Shown piece after piece: positions 17,400-28,179 of a DNA stretch of 64,000 nucleotides. The DNA comes from Pseudomonas baetica (GTDB lineage: Bacteria > Pseudomonadota > Gammaproteobacteria > Pseudomonadales > Pseudomonadaceae). The translations under genes and the position numbers were made by a program. Position 1 is the stretch's first letter; every line of letters begins with the position of its first letter. Location of the stretch: positions 4,398,001-4,462,000 of the forward strand of contig NZ_PHHE01000001.1 in assembly GCF_002813455.1 (NCBI RefSeq), given 5' to 3'. The notes under the pieces are model-generated. The model worked only from the letters and a program-made list of their open reading frames with translations. It did no database searches and had not been told where the DNA came from.

Positions 17400-20231
17400 A
17401 TGACCGACTATAAAGCCACGCTAAACCTTCCGGACACCGCCTTCCCAATGAAGGCCGGCCTGCCACAGCGCGAACCGCAGATCCTGCAGCGCTGGGACAG
17501 TATTGGCCTGTACGGAAAGTTGCGCGAGATTGGCAAGGATCGTCCGAAGTTCGTTCTGCACGACGGCCCTCCGTATGCCAACGGCACGATCCACATCGGT
17601 CACGCACTGAACAAGATTCTCAAGGACATGATCATCCGCTCGAAAACCCTTTCGGGTTTCGACGCGCCGTACGTTCCGGGTTGGGATTGCCACGGCCTGC
17701 CGATCGAGCACAAGGTTGAGGTGACCCACGGCAAGAACCTGGGCGCGGACAAGACCCGCGAACTGTGCCGTGCCTACGCCACCGAGCAGATCGAAGGGCA
17801 GAAGAGCGAGTTCATCCGTCTCGGCGTGCTGGGCGACTTCGCCAACCCGTACAAGACCATGAACTTTACCAACGAGGCCGGTGAAATCCGCGCCCTCGCC
17901 GAAATCGTCAAGGGCGGTTTCGTGTTCAAGGGCCTCAAGCCAGTGAACTGGTGCTTCGACTGCGGTTCGGCGCTGGCCGAAGCCGAAGTCGAGTACGAAA
18001 ACAAGAAGTCGTCGACCATCGACGTGGCATTCCCGATCGCTGATGAAGCCAGACTGGCTGCCGCGTTCGGCTTGCCGTCGCTGGGCAAACCTGCCTCGAT
18101 CGTGATCTGGACCACCACCCCGTGGACCATCCCGGCCAACCAGGCGCTGAACGTTCACCCGGAATTCAACTACGCGCTGGTTGATGTCGGCGACAAGTTG
18201 CTGGTGCTGGCTGAAGAGCTGGTCGAAGCCTGCCTGGCTCGTTACAACCTGGAAGGCTCGGTCATCGCGACCACGACCGGTAAAGAGCTGGAACTGATCA
18301 ACTTCCGTCACCCGTTCTACGACCGTCTGTCGCCGGTGTATCTGGCTGACTATGTCGAGCTGGGCGCTGGCACCGGTGTGGTTCACTCCGCTCCGGCCTA
18401 CGGCGTGGACGACTTCGTGACCTGCAAGAAGTACGGCATGGTCAACGACGACATCCTCAATCCGGTGCAGAGCAACGGCGTTTACGTGCCGTCGCTGGAA
18501 TTCTTTGGCGGTCAGTTCATCTGGAAGGCCAACCCGGCCATCGTCGAGAAACTGACCGAAGTCGGTGCGCTGCTGCACACCACTATCATCGAACACAGCT
18601 ACATGCACTGCTGGCGCCACAAGACCCCGCTGATCTACCGCGCCACCGCGCAGTGGTTCATCGGCATGGACAAAGAGCCAACCAGCGGCGACACCCTGCG
18701 TGTGCGCTCGCTCAAAGCCATCGAAGAGACCAAGTTCGTTCCGGCCTGGGGCCAGGCGCGCCTGCACTCGATGATCGCCAACCGTCCGGACTGGTGCATC
18801 TCGCGTCAGCGCAACTGGGGCGTGCCGATCCCGTTCTTCCTGAACAAGGAAAGCGGCGAGCTGCACCCACGCACCGTCGAGCTGATGGAAGAAGTCGCCA
18901 AGCGCGTTGAAGTCGAAGGCATCGAGGCCTGGTTCAAGCTCGACGCCGCCGAACTGCTGGGCGATGAAGCGCCGCTGTACGACAAGATCAGCGACACCCT
19001 CGACGTCTGGTTCGACTCGGGCACCACGCACTGGCACGTCCTGCGCGGTTCGCACCCGATGGGCCACGAGACCGGCCCGCGTGCCGACCTGTACCTGGAA
19101 GGTTCCGACCAGCACCGCGGCTGGTTCCACTCGTCCTTGCTGACTGGTTGTGCCATCGACAACCACGCGCCATACCGCGAGCTGCTGACTCACGGCTTCA
19201 CCGTCGACGAGGCTGGCCGCAAGATGTCCAAATCGCTGGGCAACGTGATCGCGCCGCAAAAAGTCAACGACACCCTGGGCGCCGACATCATGCGTCTGTG
19301 GGTGGCGTCGACCGACTACTCCGGTGAAATCGCTGTTTCCGAGCAGATCCTGCAACGTAGCGCGGACGCCTATCGTCGTATCCGTAACACCGCACGCTTC
19401 CTGCTTTCCAACCTGACCGGGTTCAACCCGGCCACCGACCTGCTGCCGGCCGAAGAAATGCTCGCGCTGGATCGTTGGGCGGTGGATCGCACCTTGCTGC
19501 TGCAACGCGAGCTGCAAGAGCACTACGGCGAATACCGTTTCTGGAACGTCTACTCGAAGATCCACAACTTCTGCGTGCAGGAGCTGGGCGGTTTTTACCT
19601 CGACATCATCAAGGACCGTCAGTACACCACCGGTGCCAACAGCAAGGCCCGCCGTTCGGCGCAAACCGCGCTGTTCCACATCTCCGAAGCGCTGGTGCGC
19701 TGGATCGCGCCGATCCTCGCCTTCACCGCCGACGAACTGTGGCAATACCTGCCGGGCGAGCGTAACGAATCGGTCATGCTCAACACCTGGTACGAAGGTT
19801 TGACCGAACTGCCTGACAACGTCGAACTGGGCCGCGAATACTGGGAACGCGTCATGGCGGTCAAGGTAGCGGTCAACAAAGAAATGGAAATCCAGCGCGC
19901 GGCCAAAGCCGTCGGTGGCAACCTGCAAGCCGAAGTGACGCTGTACGCCGAAGATGCCCTGAGCGCCGATTTGGCCAAGCTCAGTAACGAACTGCGCTTC
20001 GTCCTGATCACTTCGACCGCCAGTGTTGCGCCGTTCGTGCAGGCTCCGGCCGACGCGGTAGCGACCGAGGTCAGCGGCTTGAAGCTGAAGATCGTCAAAT
20101 CGGCCTTCCCGAAGTGCGCCCGTTGCTGGCACTGCCGCGAAGACGTCGGCGTGAACCCGGAGCATCCGGAAATCTGCGGTCGTTGCGTCGACAACATCAG
20201 CGGCGCTGGCGAGGTTCGTCACTATGCTTAA
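17400..20231 (+). CDS. ileS: Isoleucyl-tRNA synthetase
   Basis: A 943-aa class I synthetase of the bacterial (IleS1) type. HIGH is at residues 65-68 and KMSKS at 608-612. The CP1 editing domain lies between them. A C-terminal zinc finger with CARCWHCRE and CGRC confirms the bacterial form, which is normally mupirocin sensitive. Its stop codon overlaps the lspA start by 8 nt, so the two are probably translationally coupled. A 961-codon open frame on the opposite strand is a codon-bias shadow. Confidence 0.98.
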   Translation: MTDYKATLNLPDTAFPMKAGLPQREPQILQRWDSIGLYGKLREIGKDRPKFVLHDGPPYANGTIHIGHALNKILKDMIIRSKTLSGFDAPYVPGWDCHGLPIEHKVEVTHGKNLGADKTRELCRAYATEQIEGQKSEFIRLGVLGDFANPYKTMNFTNEAGEIRALAEIVKGGFVFKGLKPVNWCFDCGSALAEAEVEYENKKSSTIDVAFPIADEARLAAAFGLPSLGKPASIVIWTTTPWTIPANQALNVHPEFNYALVDVGDKLLVLAEELVEACLARYNLEGSVIATTTGKELELINFRHPFYDRLSPVYLADYVELGAGTGVVHSAPAYGVDDFVTCKKYGMVNDDILNPVQSNGVYVPSLEFFGGQFIWKANPAIVEKLTEVGALLHTTIIEHSYMHCWRHKTPLIYRATAQWFIGMDKEPTSGDTLRVRSLKAIEETKFVPAWGQARLHSMIANRPDWCISRQRNWGVPIPFFLNKESGELHPRTVELMEEVAKRVEVEGIEAWFKLDAAELLGDEAPLYDKISDTLDVWFDSGTTHWHVLRGSHPMGHETGPRADLYLEGSDQHRGWFHSSLLTGCAIDNHAPYRELLTHGFTVDEAGRKMSKSLGNVIAPQKVNDTLGADIMRLWVASTDYSGEIAVSEQILQRSADAYRRIRNTARFLLSNLTGFNPATDLLPAEEMLALDRWAVDRTLLLQRELQEHYGEYRFWNVYSKIHNFCVQELGGFYLDIIKDRQYTTGANSKARRSAQTALFHISEALVRWIAPILAFTADELWQYLPGERNESVMLNTWYEGLTELPDNVELGREYWERVMAVKVAVNKEMEIQRAAKAVGGNLQAEVTLYAEDALSADLAKLSNELRFVLITSTASVAPFVQAPADAVATEVSGLKLKIVKSAFPKCARCWHCREDVGVNPEHPEICGRCVDNISGAGEVRHYA

Positions 20232-20736
20232 TACCGTTAGCCGTTTCGGACGGTTGAGCTGGCTCTGGTTGAGTTTGCTGGTTCTGGTCATCGACCAGGC
20301 CAGCAAGTTCTACTTCGAAGACAAGCTTGAAATGTTCCAGCAGATCGTGATCATTCCCGATTACTTCAGCTGGACGCTGGCCTACAACACCGGCGCTGCC
20401 TTCAGCTTCCTGGCTGATAGCTCCGGCTGGCAGCGCTGGCTGTTCGCCCTGATCGCCATCGTGGTCAGTGCGGTGCTGGTGGTCTGGCTCAAGCGTCTGG
20501 GCCGCAACGAAACCTGGCTGGCCGTTGCTCTGGCGCTGGTGCTGGGCGGTGCGCTGGGCAATCTGTATGACCGCATTGCCCTGGGCCATGTGATCGACTT
20601 CATTCTGGTGCACTGGCAGAACCGCTGGTACTTCCCGGCGTTCAACTTCGCCGACAGCGCCATCACCGTTGGTGCGGTGATGCTGGCACTGGACATGTTC
20701 AAATCCAAGAAAACCGAAGAGGCCGTTCATGACTGA
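20224..20736 (+). CDS. lspA: Lipoprotein signal peptidase (signal peptidase II)
   Basis: A 170-aa inner membrane aspartic protease that cleaves diacylated prolipoproteins. It has four hydrophobic segments. Both catalytic Asp motifs are present: [15 protein letters not shown] and [11 protein letters not shown]. The N-terminal part has the conserved D-Q-x-S-K pattern ([10 protein letters not shown]). It serves the many lipoproteins of the cell, including BamD and the large lipoprotein in this window. It overlaps ileS and fkpB by 8 nt each. Confidence 0.97.
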   Translation: MLNTVSRFGRLSWLWLSLLVLVIDQASKFYFEDKLEMFQQIVIIPDYFSWTLAYNTGAAFSFLADSSGWQRWLFALIAIVVSAVLVVWLKRLGRNETWLAVALALVLGGALGNLYDRIALGHVIDFILVHWQNRWYFPAFNFADSAITVGAVMLALDMFKSKKTEEAVHD

Positions 20737-21181
20737 ACAGGTATTGGCTGAGCAACGCATTGGCCAGAACACGGAAGTCACTTTGCACTTTGCATTGCGC
20801 CTGGAGAATGGCGACACGGTCGACAGCACTTTCGACAAGGCCCCGGCGACCTTCAAGGTCGGCGACGGCAACCTGCTGCCGGGTTTCGAAGCGGCATTGT
20901 TCGGCTTCAAGGCCGGCGATAAGCGTACCCTGACCGTCGAGCCGGAAAACGCTTTCGGCCAGCCGAACCCGCAGAACGTGCAGGTGATCCCGCGCTCGCA
21001 GTTTGCCGACATGGAGCTGTCGCCGGGTTTGCTGGTGATCTTCAACGATGCGGCCAATACTGAATTGCCGGGCGTGGTAAAAGAATTCGATGACGCGCAA
21101 GTGACCATTGACTTCAACCATCCGCTTTCTGGCAAGACGCTGACCTTTGACGTGGAAATCATCAACGTCAAAGCGCTGTAA
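20729..21181 (+). CDS. fkpB: FKBP-type peptidyl-prolyl isomerase, SlpA/FkpB type
   Basis: A 150-aa SlyD-like FKBP without the metal-binding His-rich tail, the SlpA (FkpB) class. [61 protein letters not shown] covers the FKBP core with the inserted IF domain. It is cytoplasmic, with no signal peptide. It overlaps lspA by 8 nt and precedes ispH, the conserved lspA-fkpB-ispH order. A REPIN separates it from ispH. Confidence 0.95.
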   Translation: MTEQVLAEQRIGQNTEVTLHFALRLENGDTVDSTFDKAPATFKVGDGNLLPGFEAALFGFKAGDKRTLTVEPENAFGQPNPQNVQVIPRSQFADMELSPGLLVIFNDAANTELPGVVKEFDDAQVTIDFNHPLSGKTLTFDVEIINVKAL

Positions 21182-21203
21182 CTGACCGCACGCGGTCAAA
21201 AAT

Positions 21204-21291
21204 GTGGGCGCGGGCTTGCTCGCGAATGCTGACTGACATTCAACATAGACGTTGTCTGACACACCGCTTTCGCGAGCAAACCCGCTCCCAC
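21204..21291. repeat. REPIN between fkpB and ispH
   Basis: The left arm is GTGGGCGCGGGCTTGCTCGC (one change, A to C) and the right arm TTTCGCGAGCAAACCCGCTCCC (one change). The arms are otherwise complementary over about 22 bp. Confidence 0.9.
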
Positions 21292-21372
21292 ATTAGATTT
21301 TTGCTGTTTTTGAGCAATGTGCTTGATCAGCAGGACGTACATATTTTTCGCGCGCAAGACACGAGGCACAGC

Positions 21373-22317
21373 ATGCAAATCAAACTCGCCAACCCCCGTG
21401 GCTTCTGCGCCGGCGTGGACCGGGCGATCGAAATCGTCAACCGCGCCCTGGAAGTCTTCGGGCCACCGATCTACGTGCGTCATGAAGTGGTGCACAACAA
21501 GTTCGTGGTCGAAGACCTGCGCAGCCGTGGCGCGATCTTCGTCGAAGAACTGGATCAGGTGCCGGACGACGTCATCGTGATCTTCAGTGCTCACGGTGTG
21601 TCGAAAGCCGTGCGTACCGAGGCTGCCGGCCGTGGCCTGAAAGTATTCGACGCCACCTGCCCACTGGTGACCAAGGTGCACATCGAAGTCGCGAAATACA
21701 GCCGCGACGGTCGTGAATGCATCCTGATTGGCCACGCCGGTCACCCGGAAGTAGAAGGCACCATGGGCCAGTACGACGCCAGCAATGGCGGCGCGATCTA
21801 CCTCGTCGAAGACGAGAAAGACGTGGCCGAGCTGCAAGTGCATAACCCTGAAAAACTGGCATTCGTCACCCAGACCACACTGTCGATGGACGACACCAGC
21901 CGCGTCATCGATGCCCTGCGCACGCGTTTCCCGGCCATCGGCGGCCCGCGCAAGGACGACATCTGCTACGCCACGCAAAACCGCCAGGACGCGGTCAAGC
22001 AACTGGCCGACGAGTGCGACGTGGTACTGGTAGTCGGCAGCCCGAACAGCTCCAACTCCAACCGCTTGCGTGAACTGGCTGAGCGCATGTCCACGCCGGC
22101 CTACCTGATCGACGGTGCCGAAGACTTGCAAAAGAGCTGGTTCGATGGCGTCGAGCGTATCGGCATCACCGCCGGTGCTTCCGCGCCGGAGGTGCTGGTG
22201 CGTGGCGTGATCCAGCAACTGCAGGCCTGGGGTGCGACCGGTGCAGATGAGTTGGCCGGACGCGAAGAGAACATCACGTTCTCGATGCCTAAAGAGCTGC
22301 GCGTGCGTTCGATCTGA
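21373..22317 (+). CDS. ispH: 4-hydroxy-3-methylbut-2-enyl diphosphate reductase
   Basis: A 314-aa [4Fe-4S] enzyme and the last step of the MEP pathway, forming IPP and DMAPP. The cluster Cys residues are C12 (NPRGFCAG), C96 ([10 protein letters not shown]) and C198 ([11 protein letters not shown]). [11 protein letters not shown], for substrate binding, is present. ATG 21373 is the family start even though the frame is open upstream into the REPIN. Its 3' end overlaps the convergent fimT gene by 29 bp. Confidence 0.97.
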   Translation: MQIKLANPRGFCAGVDRAIEIVNRALEVFGPPIYVRHEVVHNKFVVEDLRSRGAIFVEELDQVPDDVIVIFSAHGVSKAVRTEAAGRGLKVFDATCPLVTKVHIEVAKYSRDGRECILIGHAGHPEVEGTMGQYDASNGGAIYLVEDEKDVAELQVHNPEKLAFVTQTTLSMDDTSRVIDALRTRFPAIGGPRKDDICYATQNRQDAVKQLADECDVVLVVGSPNSSNSNRLRELAERMSTPAYLIDGAEDLQKSWFDGVERIGITAGASAPEVLVRGVIQQLQAWGATGADELAGREENITFSMPKELRVRSI

Positions 22318-22843
22318 CGCTTTCTGCTTTTTGACACAGCGCCTGTTCAGTCTTCTCACTGCCCAAGCGCACTCGACCGGTCGCCGCCAGCACCACCTGG
22401 CGCTGGCTGACCGGCTCGCGGGTCGAGCAAATATGTAATGTCCCTGCCTGAAACTTCCTCCCCGGCATCAGTGGTTGCCCCAGGCTGCTGAACCGCACGT
22501 AACGACTCACCCACCAATTGCCGACGATCGGCACCTTCGCATCACTCGAGCGTTCCGCCAGGATTGGATTGCTGCTGTCCTCCGGTCCCTTGCCGCTGAT
22601 ATCCAGAATGATCCGCCAGCCCTGACCCCAGTCGCCGTTGATGCCGTGAATCACCACGCTCTGGTTACGTGTAATCGCCATGCTGCGGGCATTGCGAATA
22701 CCGTCGAGCAGCGCCTGCGCGGCCTGGTCGCGTTGATTGGATTCGGTGAGCGCCGCAAACGCCGGACTGACCAGCAGCAGAACAATTGCGCCAATCGCCA
22801 GTCCCATAAGCAGTTCGATCAGGCTGAAACCCTGTTGCGGCAT
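22289..22843 (-). CDS. fimT: FimT-like minor pseudopilin (GspH/FimT family)
   Basis: A 184-aa pseudopilin. The prepilin signal is [24 protein letters not shown], cleaved by PilD before Phe, with Glu at mature position 5. The GspH domain follows ([23 protein letters not shown]). ATG 22843, preceded by GGAG, is the clear start. It runs opposite to fimU and the rest of the minor pilin operon, unlike P. aeruginosa, where fimT and fimU are co-directional. FimT-type pilins have been linked to DNA binding in natural transformation elsewhere; the role here is not known. Confidence 0.85.
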   Translation of the reverse strand: MPQQGFSLIELLMGLAIGAIVLLLVSPAFAALTESNQRDQAAQALLDGIRNARSMAITRNQSVVIHGINGDWGQGWRIILDISGKGPEDSSNPILAERSSDAKVPIVGNWWVSRYVRFSSLGQPLMPGRKFQAGTLHICSTREPVSQRQVVLAATGRVRLGSEKTEQALCQKAESVRSNARAAL

Positions 22844-22973
22844 GAAAACTCCCTCCATGGAGTGTGTTGGCTGGCGCGATCGGTGCGCCGGGCAGGGCAA
22901 ATCAACCGACACAGGCCGGTTGAATGTTCTAGCGTGTAGAAGCAGGTATAGCCGACGGCAACGGAGGGCATCG

Positions 22974-23447
22974 ATGGATCATCGTACAAAAGGTTTCACG
23001 CTGATCGAGTTGCTGGTCGCCATCGCGATTTTTTTGGTCCTGATCACACTGGCGGTGCCCGCTTTCACCCGATCGATACAAAGCAGCAAGGCCGATACCG
23101 AAATGGGCGATCTGCAGCGGGTGATCAATTTCGCCAGGCTCGAAGCGATTGACCGCGGCGCGACGCTGCGCCTGCGTCCGACCGCCGGGGGCAGCGCCTG
23201 GACCGGCGAACTGGCGGTCTACGACAGTACTGGCACTCCAGCCAATGTGTTGCGGGTTGTTCCGGCGATGAGCAGCGGCGCAACTCTGACGCTAACCTCA
23301 GGAGTGACCGCGCTGGATTTCAACAATCTCGGCGGTCTGGCTGCACCCTCGACGGCGGTGGTCATCAGTTACACGCTGGGAACGCAAAGCAGGACGCTTA
23401 ACGTGTGTTTGAACGGACGAATTCAACTGGGTGGAAGTTGCGGATGA
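22974..23447 (+). CDS. fimU: Minor pilin FimU (GspH/FimT family)
   Basis: A 157-aa pseudopilin with prepilin signal MDHRTKG/FTLIELLVAIAIFLVLITLAVPAF and Glu at mature position 5. A GspH domain with VINFARLEAIDRGATLRLRP follows, and the C-terminal NVCLNGRIQLGGSCG has a Cys pair. In P. aeruginosa, FimU is part of the FimU-PilVWX-PilY1 tip complex that primes pilus assembly. First gene of the plus-strand operon. CGGAGG lies 9 nt before ATG 22974. Its stop overlaps the pilV start (ATGA). Confidence 0.9.
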   Translation: MDHRTKGFTLIELLVAIAIFLVLITLAVPAFTRSIQSSKADTEMGDLQRVINFARLEAIDRGATLRLRPTAGGSAWTGELAVYDSTGTPANVLRVVPAMSSGATLTLTSGVTALDFNNLGGLAAPSTAVVISYTLGTQSRTLNVCLNGRIQLGGSCG

Positions 23448-23893
23448 GGGCAGGGAGCAAAGGCGTTCAGCAGGGCATGACGCTGATCGAAGTGCTGGTC
23501 GCGTTGCTGATTCTGACAGTCGGGCTGTTGGGCGCGGCAGCCGTGCAACTGAATGCACTGAAGTACACCGACAGTTCACGAATGACCAGTCAGGCCAGTT
23601 TCATCGCCTACGACATGATGGATCGCATACGCGCCAACTCCGGTGCAAATTACACCATTACGCCGCCAACCTCGGCCAACCTGGGCAACGCCCGGGATCA
23701 GGATTTCTACGATTTCACCACCAGTATCGTCAACTTCGGCGGTCCGACCGCCACCGGCAGCATTACCCTCAATCAACGCGTGTACACCATCACCATTACC
23801 TGGAGTGATGCGCGGGCAGCCAACACCGCCAGCGCTCAGCGCAGTTTTGTGCTGACCAGCCGTGCAGCGGTTGATCCGGTGGCGACACCATGA
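23444..23893 (+). CDS. pilV: Minor pilin PilV
   Basis: A 149-aa minor pilin with leader MRAGSKGVQQG/MTLIEVLVALLILTVGLLG. The N-terminal residue after cleavage would be Met, and Glu5 is present. The PilV-type segment is AAVQLNALKYTDSSRMTSQASFIAYDMMDRIRAN. The start ATG 23444 overlaps the fimU stop by 4 nt and gives a leader of normal size; the longer frame from 23405 would extend into fimU. Translational coupling is likely on both sides. Confidence 0.9.
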   Translation: MRAGSKGVQQGMTLIEVLVALLILTVGLLGAAAVQLNALKYTDSSRMTSQASFIAYDMMDRIRANSGANYTITPPTSANLGNARDQDFYDFTTSIVNFGGPTATGSITLNQRVYTITITWSDARAANTASAQRSFVLTSRAAVDPVATP

Positions 23894-24603
23894 CGCGTCA
23901 TCAACGTGGTTTCGGTCTGATCGAGTTGCTGATCGCTCTGGCATTGGGACTGATCGTAGTCTTGGGCGTGGTGCAGATTTTCATCGCGGCGAAAAATACC
24001 TATGTCAGCCAGAACACCGCTGCTGCCATGCAGGAAGACGCGCGCTTCGTGTTGAGCAAAATGATTCAGGAAATCCGCATGGTCGGAATGTTCGGCTGCC
24101 TTGGCGCCATCACCGATTCAAGCAATGCCGGGGACTTCAATACGGCGCAGATCACGCCGATCAATTGGGATAACGCCAATCTCAAGTTGACGCTGGTCAC
24201 GGCGGATATCGGCGGCAGCGGCGGCACACCCACCTGGACGGTGCTGTCTGATTGCCGCAACGGCGCGACGGCCTACACCGGGTTGCGAAGCCCGGCAACC
24301 GGGCAGATCGCTTTCCCGATACGACGTCTGATCTACAGCTTCAGCAACAACCAGATATTGATGGGTACTGGCAGCGGCAACCCGGCGCAACAGGTGCTGG
24401 TGAACAACGTCAGTGCTTTCAACGTGACGTTCGGTCTGGCGAGTTCCGCGACGGATGTCGCAGCCTCGACCTACAGCACCAACCCAAGTGATCCAGCGCG
24501 TATTCGCAGTGTGCGCCTGAGCCTGACCCTCGCCGACCCCAACAACCGGGTGCGTAATCAAACCTTCAATGTGGTTGCCGCTTTGCGCAACCGCTTGCAG
24601 TGA
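23890..24603 (+). CDS. pilW: Minor pilin PilW
   Basis: A 237-aa PilW. The leader is MTRHQRG/FGLIELLIALALGLIVVLGVVQIF with Glu5. The conserved PilW stretch AAAMQEDARFVLSKMIQEIRMVGMFGCLG follows. The C-terminus is basic and beta-rich (IRSVRLSLTLADPNNRVRNQTFNVVAALRNR). It overlaps pilV by 4 nt (ATGA). It is somewhat shorter than P. aeruginosa PilW as I recall it, mainly in the variable central part. Confidence 0.9.
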   Translation: MTRHQRGFGLIELLIALALGLIVVLGVVQIFIAAKNTYVSQNTAAAMQEDARFVLSKMIQEIRMVGMFGCLGAITDSSNAGDFNTAQITPINWDNANLKLTLVTADIGGSGGTPTWTVLSDCRNGATAYTGLRSPATGQIAFPIRRLIYSFSNNQILMGTGSGNPAQQVLVNNVSAFNVTFGLASSATDVAASTYSTNPSDPARIRSVRLSLTLADPNNRVRNQTFNVVAALRNRLQ

Positions 24604-24614
24604 GGGCCAGGGTG

Positions 24615-25094
24615 ATGAGGATTTCTCTCCATCAGCGTCAGACGCAAAGCGGCATGGTGCTGCTGGTCAGCCTGGTGTTTCTGTTGCTTATGACGATGAT
24701 CGGCCTGTCATCGATGCAGAGTGCCAACCTGCAGGAAAAAATGGCCGGCAGCGTAGGCCTGCGCAATCAATCATTTCAGACCGCCGAAGCGGCGTTGCGT
24801 GTGGGCGAGAGCGCGGTGCAACTGGACAGTTTTGCCTTGGCAGTGTGCAGCGGCACGACGCAATGTGCGCCGCCGGCCGAGTCGTCGGTGGTGAGTGCGG
24901 CGGGGCTCAATTCGACCTCGGGGGTACTCTGGATCGCCACAGGCAACGGCTTCTATGGCGTACAGAACATCGGTACGACGCTGACGGCCGTGAATGTGCC
25001 GAGCAACACGTCAGCGACCCTTTACCGGGTGACCGCTGTCGGCATCGCCGGTACTTCGCGTAGCGTTGTGGAGAGTATCTATGCGAAGTTTTGA
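24615..25094 (+). CDS. pilX: Minor pilin PilX
   Basis: A 159-aa PilX-type minor pilin, MRISLHQRQTQSG/MVLLVSLVFLLLMTMIGLSSMQSANLQEKMAG. Val replaces Glu at mature position 5, as expected for the PilX/GspK class that starts the pilus tip. PilX N-domain residues QEKMAGSVGLRNQSFQTAEAALR are intact. I chose ATG 24615 (TGAGGG 8 nt upstream); GTG 24600, overlapping the pilW stop, is an alternative. It overlaps pilY1 by 14 nt. Confidence 0.88.
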   Translation: MRISLHQRQTQSGMVLLVSLVFLLLMTMIGLSSMQSANLQEKMAGSVGLRNQSFQTAEAALRVGESAVQLDSFALAVCSGTTQCAPPAESSVVSAAGLNSTSGVLWIATGNGFYGVQNIGTTLTAVNVPSNTSATLYRVTAVGIAGTSRSVVESIYAKF

Positions 25095-28000
25095 ACGCTG
25101 CGCATCTCTGCTGGCCGGCATGCTGCTGACTTTCTATCTGGCCGCACCGGCTTATGCGTTCACGCCGTCTGACTCGCCCTTGCTGAGTGCGGCGGCGGTG
25201 CCACCGAACGTTATGTTGCTGATCGACGATTCGGGGAGTATGAACAGCATCATCTACGCCGTGGGGTTCGACCCGACTCTGCCGCGCACCCCGGCTCGCC
25301 AGTGTGATGCCTTCATTGGACTGTGCTTCAACTCAACGACAATCACCGGTGATTCAATATTTCTCTCAAGTTTGCCGACTGCTGGCTGCTTCGGCGGTGC
25401 CTACGCCTTCTACAACAACAGCCTGACACCGTTGTGCCTGAAACTGCCGGATCCGGTAGGTGGCGGCAATACCCGTTACTCGGACGATTACATTTCTTAC
25501 GTGGTCGGTCTTGCGATCAACAATGGCACCCGCGACTTCACCACAGGAGCGATCCCCAACGATTACCGCATCAACGTTGCACGCAACGTTTCCACGGCAT
25601 TGGTCAGCAGCAATCGGACTTTGCGCATGGGCCTGTCGACGTTCAACCCGGCGACCAGCAGCAATTCCGGCAGTGGTGGTTACATTGCCCGTTCCATTGC
25701 TGATCTGTCACCGGTCGCCGGCAGCGTGACCCAGGCCCAGGCTGACTCCAATTACAACGTGCTGATCTCCTCGATCAACAACTTGAGCGCCGTGGCCAAC
25801 ACGCCATTGGCGGAAACCTATTACGAAGTCACTCGCTACATGCGCGGCATGGCGCCGTTCTACAACAGTACACCGAGCACCTACACGAGTCCGATCCAGT
25901 ACCGCTGCCAGAAAAATTACGGCGTGGTGATCACTGACGGCTTGCCGACGTTCGACCGTACCTTTCCGACCAATGATCCGTTGGCCACGAACCGTTTGCC
26001 GAACTGGGACGGCGTCAACAATGACGGCGACAACCTCAACGGCGACGGTGAGGGTGACACGTTGTATCTGGACGATATCGCCAAATTTGCTTACGACATC
26101 GACATGCGCTCGACCGGCACCGACGCAGCAGGCAAGAGCTGGAGCGCAGTGGATTTCCCCAAGCAGAACATGAACACCTACACCGTGGGCTTCGCCGCTG
26201 ACAACGACATGCTCTCGGACGCGGCGAGTTACGGGCAGGGTCGCTACTATCAGGCAACCGACAGCGCTGGCCTCAATGCGGCGTTGTCATCGGCGCTGAG
26301 CGACATCACCTCCAAGGCCGGTTCCGGTGGTGCCGGTGTTGTCAGCGGGACCACACTCAGCAGTAGCAGCAGTTTCTATCAGACCACCTATGATCCCAAG
26401 GATTGGCGCGGCACGATCAAGGCATTCGGCTTCACATCGGCCGGAACCGTTAATACGTCGACGGCACTCTGGAACACCGACACCACAGTTGTTCCGGGGG
26501 CCACCGCGCCGATTTACCAATCCTGGAACACCTCAAGCAACGCTGCCGTCGCCCTGGCCTACGGTAATTTTTCCGCGGCGCAGCAGACGACGCTAAGTGG
26601 AGGTTTGCCCACCGGCATCACCGGTATTGATCTGGTGGAGTGGAGCAAGGGCACCAACAAGAGCGGGCTCAAGGTTCGCAGCGTATTGCTCGGCGACATC
26701 ATCAACTCGCCACTGGTGCTGGCCTCGCCTGCGGACAAAACCGCCTCGGACCTGTCGAACGACACCACTTACAGCGCTTACCTGACGACCAAAGCGGCGA
26801 ACATGAGCGCCAGCCTGGTGGTGAATGCCAACGATGGTTTCGTCAACGTCATCAACTCGGCCAATGGCACCCGGCGTTACGCTTACATGCCATCCAGTGT
26901 GTTGCCGTCGTTGCGCTTGATCGCCGACCCGAATTACATCAATGGCGTCAGCCACAAGTTTCTGGTCGACGGCCAGGTCGGCGTGTATGACGCGCAACTT
27001 AACAACGCCTGGAAAACCCTGGCCATTGGCGGCACCGGTGCGGGTGGCAAAACCTTCTATGCGCTGCAACTGTTCGATGCCTCCGCAGGCAACGTCACGC
27101 GTGCGTTGTGGGAAGTCAGCGCGCCGGCCATCGCCAACACCGCCAACGTTTTTAATGATCTGGGTTATGCCTATGCGCGACCGGAAGTGGCACGCTTGGC
27201 CGATGGTCGCTGGGCGGCGTTTATCTCCAATGGTTATGGCAGCAATTCGGGGTTGGCAGCGCTGTATGTGCTGGATGTACGCGACGGTTCGTTGATCAAA
27301 AAGATCGTTGTCGACAGTACGGACACCAGCAACGGTTTGTCCTCGGTGAAGCTCAAGGTCAACTCGCAAAACGTGGTGCAGGCTGCCTATGGCGGTGACT
27401 TGAAAGGGCGGTTGTGGAAATTCGACCTCAGCGCCACTGCGCCAGACAGCTGGGGCGTGGCGTTTTCCGGCAAACCGCTTTTCACCACGGCGGGCGGGGC
27501 GACGCAGCCGATCACGGCGCAACCTTTGCTGGCGGACAACGCAGCCGGCGGCAAACAGATCTTTGTCGGTACCGGTAAATTCAACGAAACCGCCGACAAG
27601 ACCAACAAGGATTTGCAGGCGTTCTATTCAGTGTGGGATGCCGATGGCGGGGCCGGGCAGTTGACCGTCAGCAGTTTGCAGCCGCAGGCAATTACTGGCT
27701 CATTCTCCGGTAGCACCGGGCAATTCCTGACTACATCGCAAAATGACACGACGTATCCGGGGGAGAAGGGCTGGTACTTGCCGCTGGTGTATAACAACGT
27801 GCTGACCGGCGAGCGGGTGATTAATCAAGCGAGTATCGTGCTGGGCCGCATCGTCTTCACCACGGCCAGCGTCGACACCACCGATCCCTGTGCGAGTTTC
27901 GGTACCGGCAAACTGGTCGAACTCGATGCGTTCAGCGGTAAGATGCTCAACTACGCCGTGCTCGACACCAATTCCGACAGCCTGGTCGACAGTAATGACA

Positions 28001-28164
28001 CGATCTCCAGTGGCGTGATATTCACTGGCGGCATTCCGACGTTGAACTTCATCTCCAGTGACGGCAAACGCAAAGGCATGACCGACACCAGCGGCACCAT
28101 CACCATCATTGTAGAAAAGGGCGGCGGCGGCAGTCGTCGTATCATGTGGCGACAAATACAGTAA
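25081..28164 (+). CDS. pilY1: Type IV pilus tip protein PilY1
   Basis: A 1027-aa secreted protein with a signal peptide ending AAPAYA at residue 26. A von Willebrand A domain begins with the metal-site motif DDSGS at residues 49-53. A Ca-binding-like loop rich in Asn/Asp (DGVNNDGDNLNGDGEGD) lies within the N-terminal half. The C-terminal half is the PilY1 beta-propeller, with a DTNSDSLVD loop at about residue 962 that resembles the calcium site controlling pilus retraction in P. aeruginosa. It is about 130 residues shorter than P. aeruginosa PilY1. GGAG precedes ATG 25081, which overlaps pilX. pilE follows at 15 bp. Confidence 0.92.
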   Translation: MRSFERCASLLAGMLLTFYLAAPAYAFTPSDSPLLSAAAVPPNVMLLIDDSGSMNSIIYAVGFDPTLPRTPARQCDAFIGLCFNSTTITGDSIFLSSLPTAGCFGGAYAFYNNSLTPLCLKLPDPVGGGNTRYSDDYISYVVGLAINNGTRDFTTGAIPNDYRINVARNVSTALVSSNRTLRMGLSTFNPATSSNSGSGGYIARSIADLSPVAGSVTQAQADSNYNVLISSINNLSAVANTPLAETYYEVTRYMRGMAPFYNSTPSTYTSPIQYRCQKNYGVVITDGLPTFDRTFPTNDPLATNRLPNWDGVNNDGDNLNGDGEGDTLYLDDIAKFAYDIDMRSTGTDAAGKSWSAVDFPKQNMNTYTVGFAADNDMLSDAASYGQGRYYQATDSAGLNAALSSALSDITSKAGSGGAGVVSGTTLSSSSSFYQTTYDPKDWRGTIKAFGFTSAGTVNTSTALWNTDTTVVPGATAPIYQSWNTSSNAAVALAYGNFSAAQQTTLSGGLPTGITGIDLVEWSKGTNKSGLKVRSVLLGDIINSPLVLASPADKTASDLSNDTTYSAYLTTKAANMSASLVVNANDGFVNVINSANGTRRYAYMPSSVLPSLRLIADPNYINGVSHKFLVDGQVGVYDAQLNNAWKTLAIGGTGAGGKTFYALQLFDASAGNVTRALWEVSAPAIANTANVFNDLGYAYARPEVARLADGRWAAFISNGYGSNSGLAALYVLDVRDGSLIKKIVVDSTDTSNGLSSVKLKVNSQNVVQAAYGGDLKGRLWKFDLSATAPDSWGVAFSGKPLFTTAGGATQPITAQPLLADNAAGGKQIFVGTGKFNETADKTNKDLQAFYSVWDADGGAGQLTVSSLQPQAITGSFSGSTGQFLTTSQNDTTYPGEKGWYLPLVYNNVLTGERVINQASIVLGRIVFTTASVDTTDPCASFGTGKLVELDAFSGKMLNYAVLDTNSDSLVDSNDTISSGVIFTGGIPTLNFISSDGKRKGMTDTSGTITIIVEKGGGGSRRIMWRQIQ

Positions 28165-28179
28165 GTGAGAGTTTGAGGC

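Noticed and set aside
17421..20306. 961-codon open frame on the minus strand across ileS
   Set aside because: It is antisense to a certain gene, in a frame kept open by GC-rich codon bias, and the translation resembles no protein.
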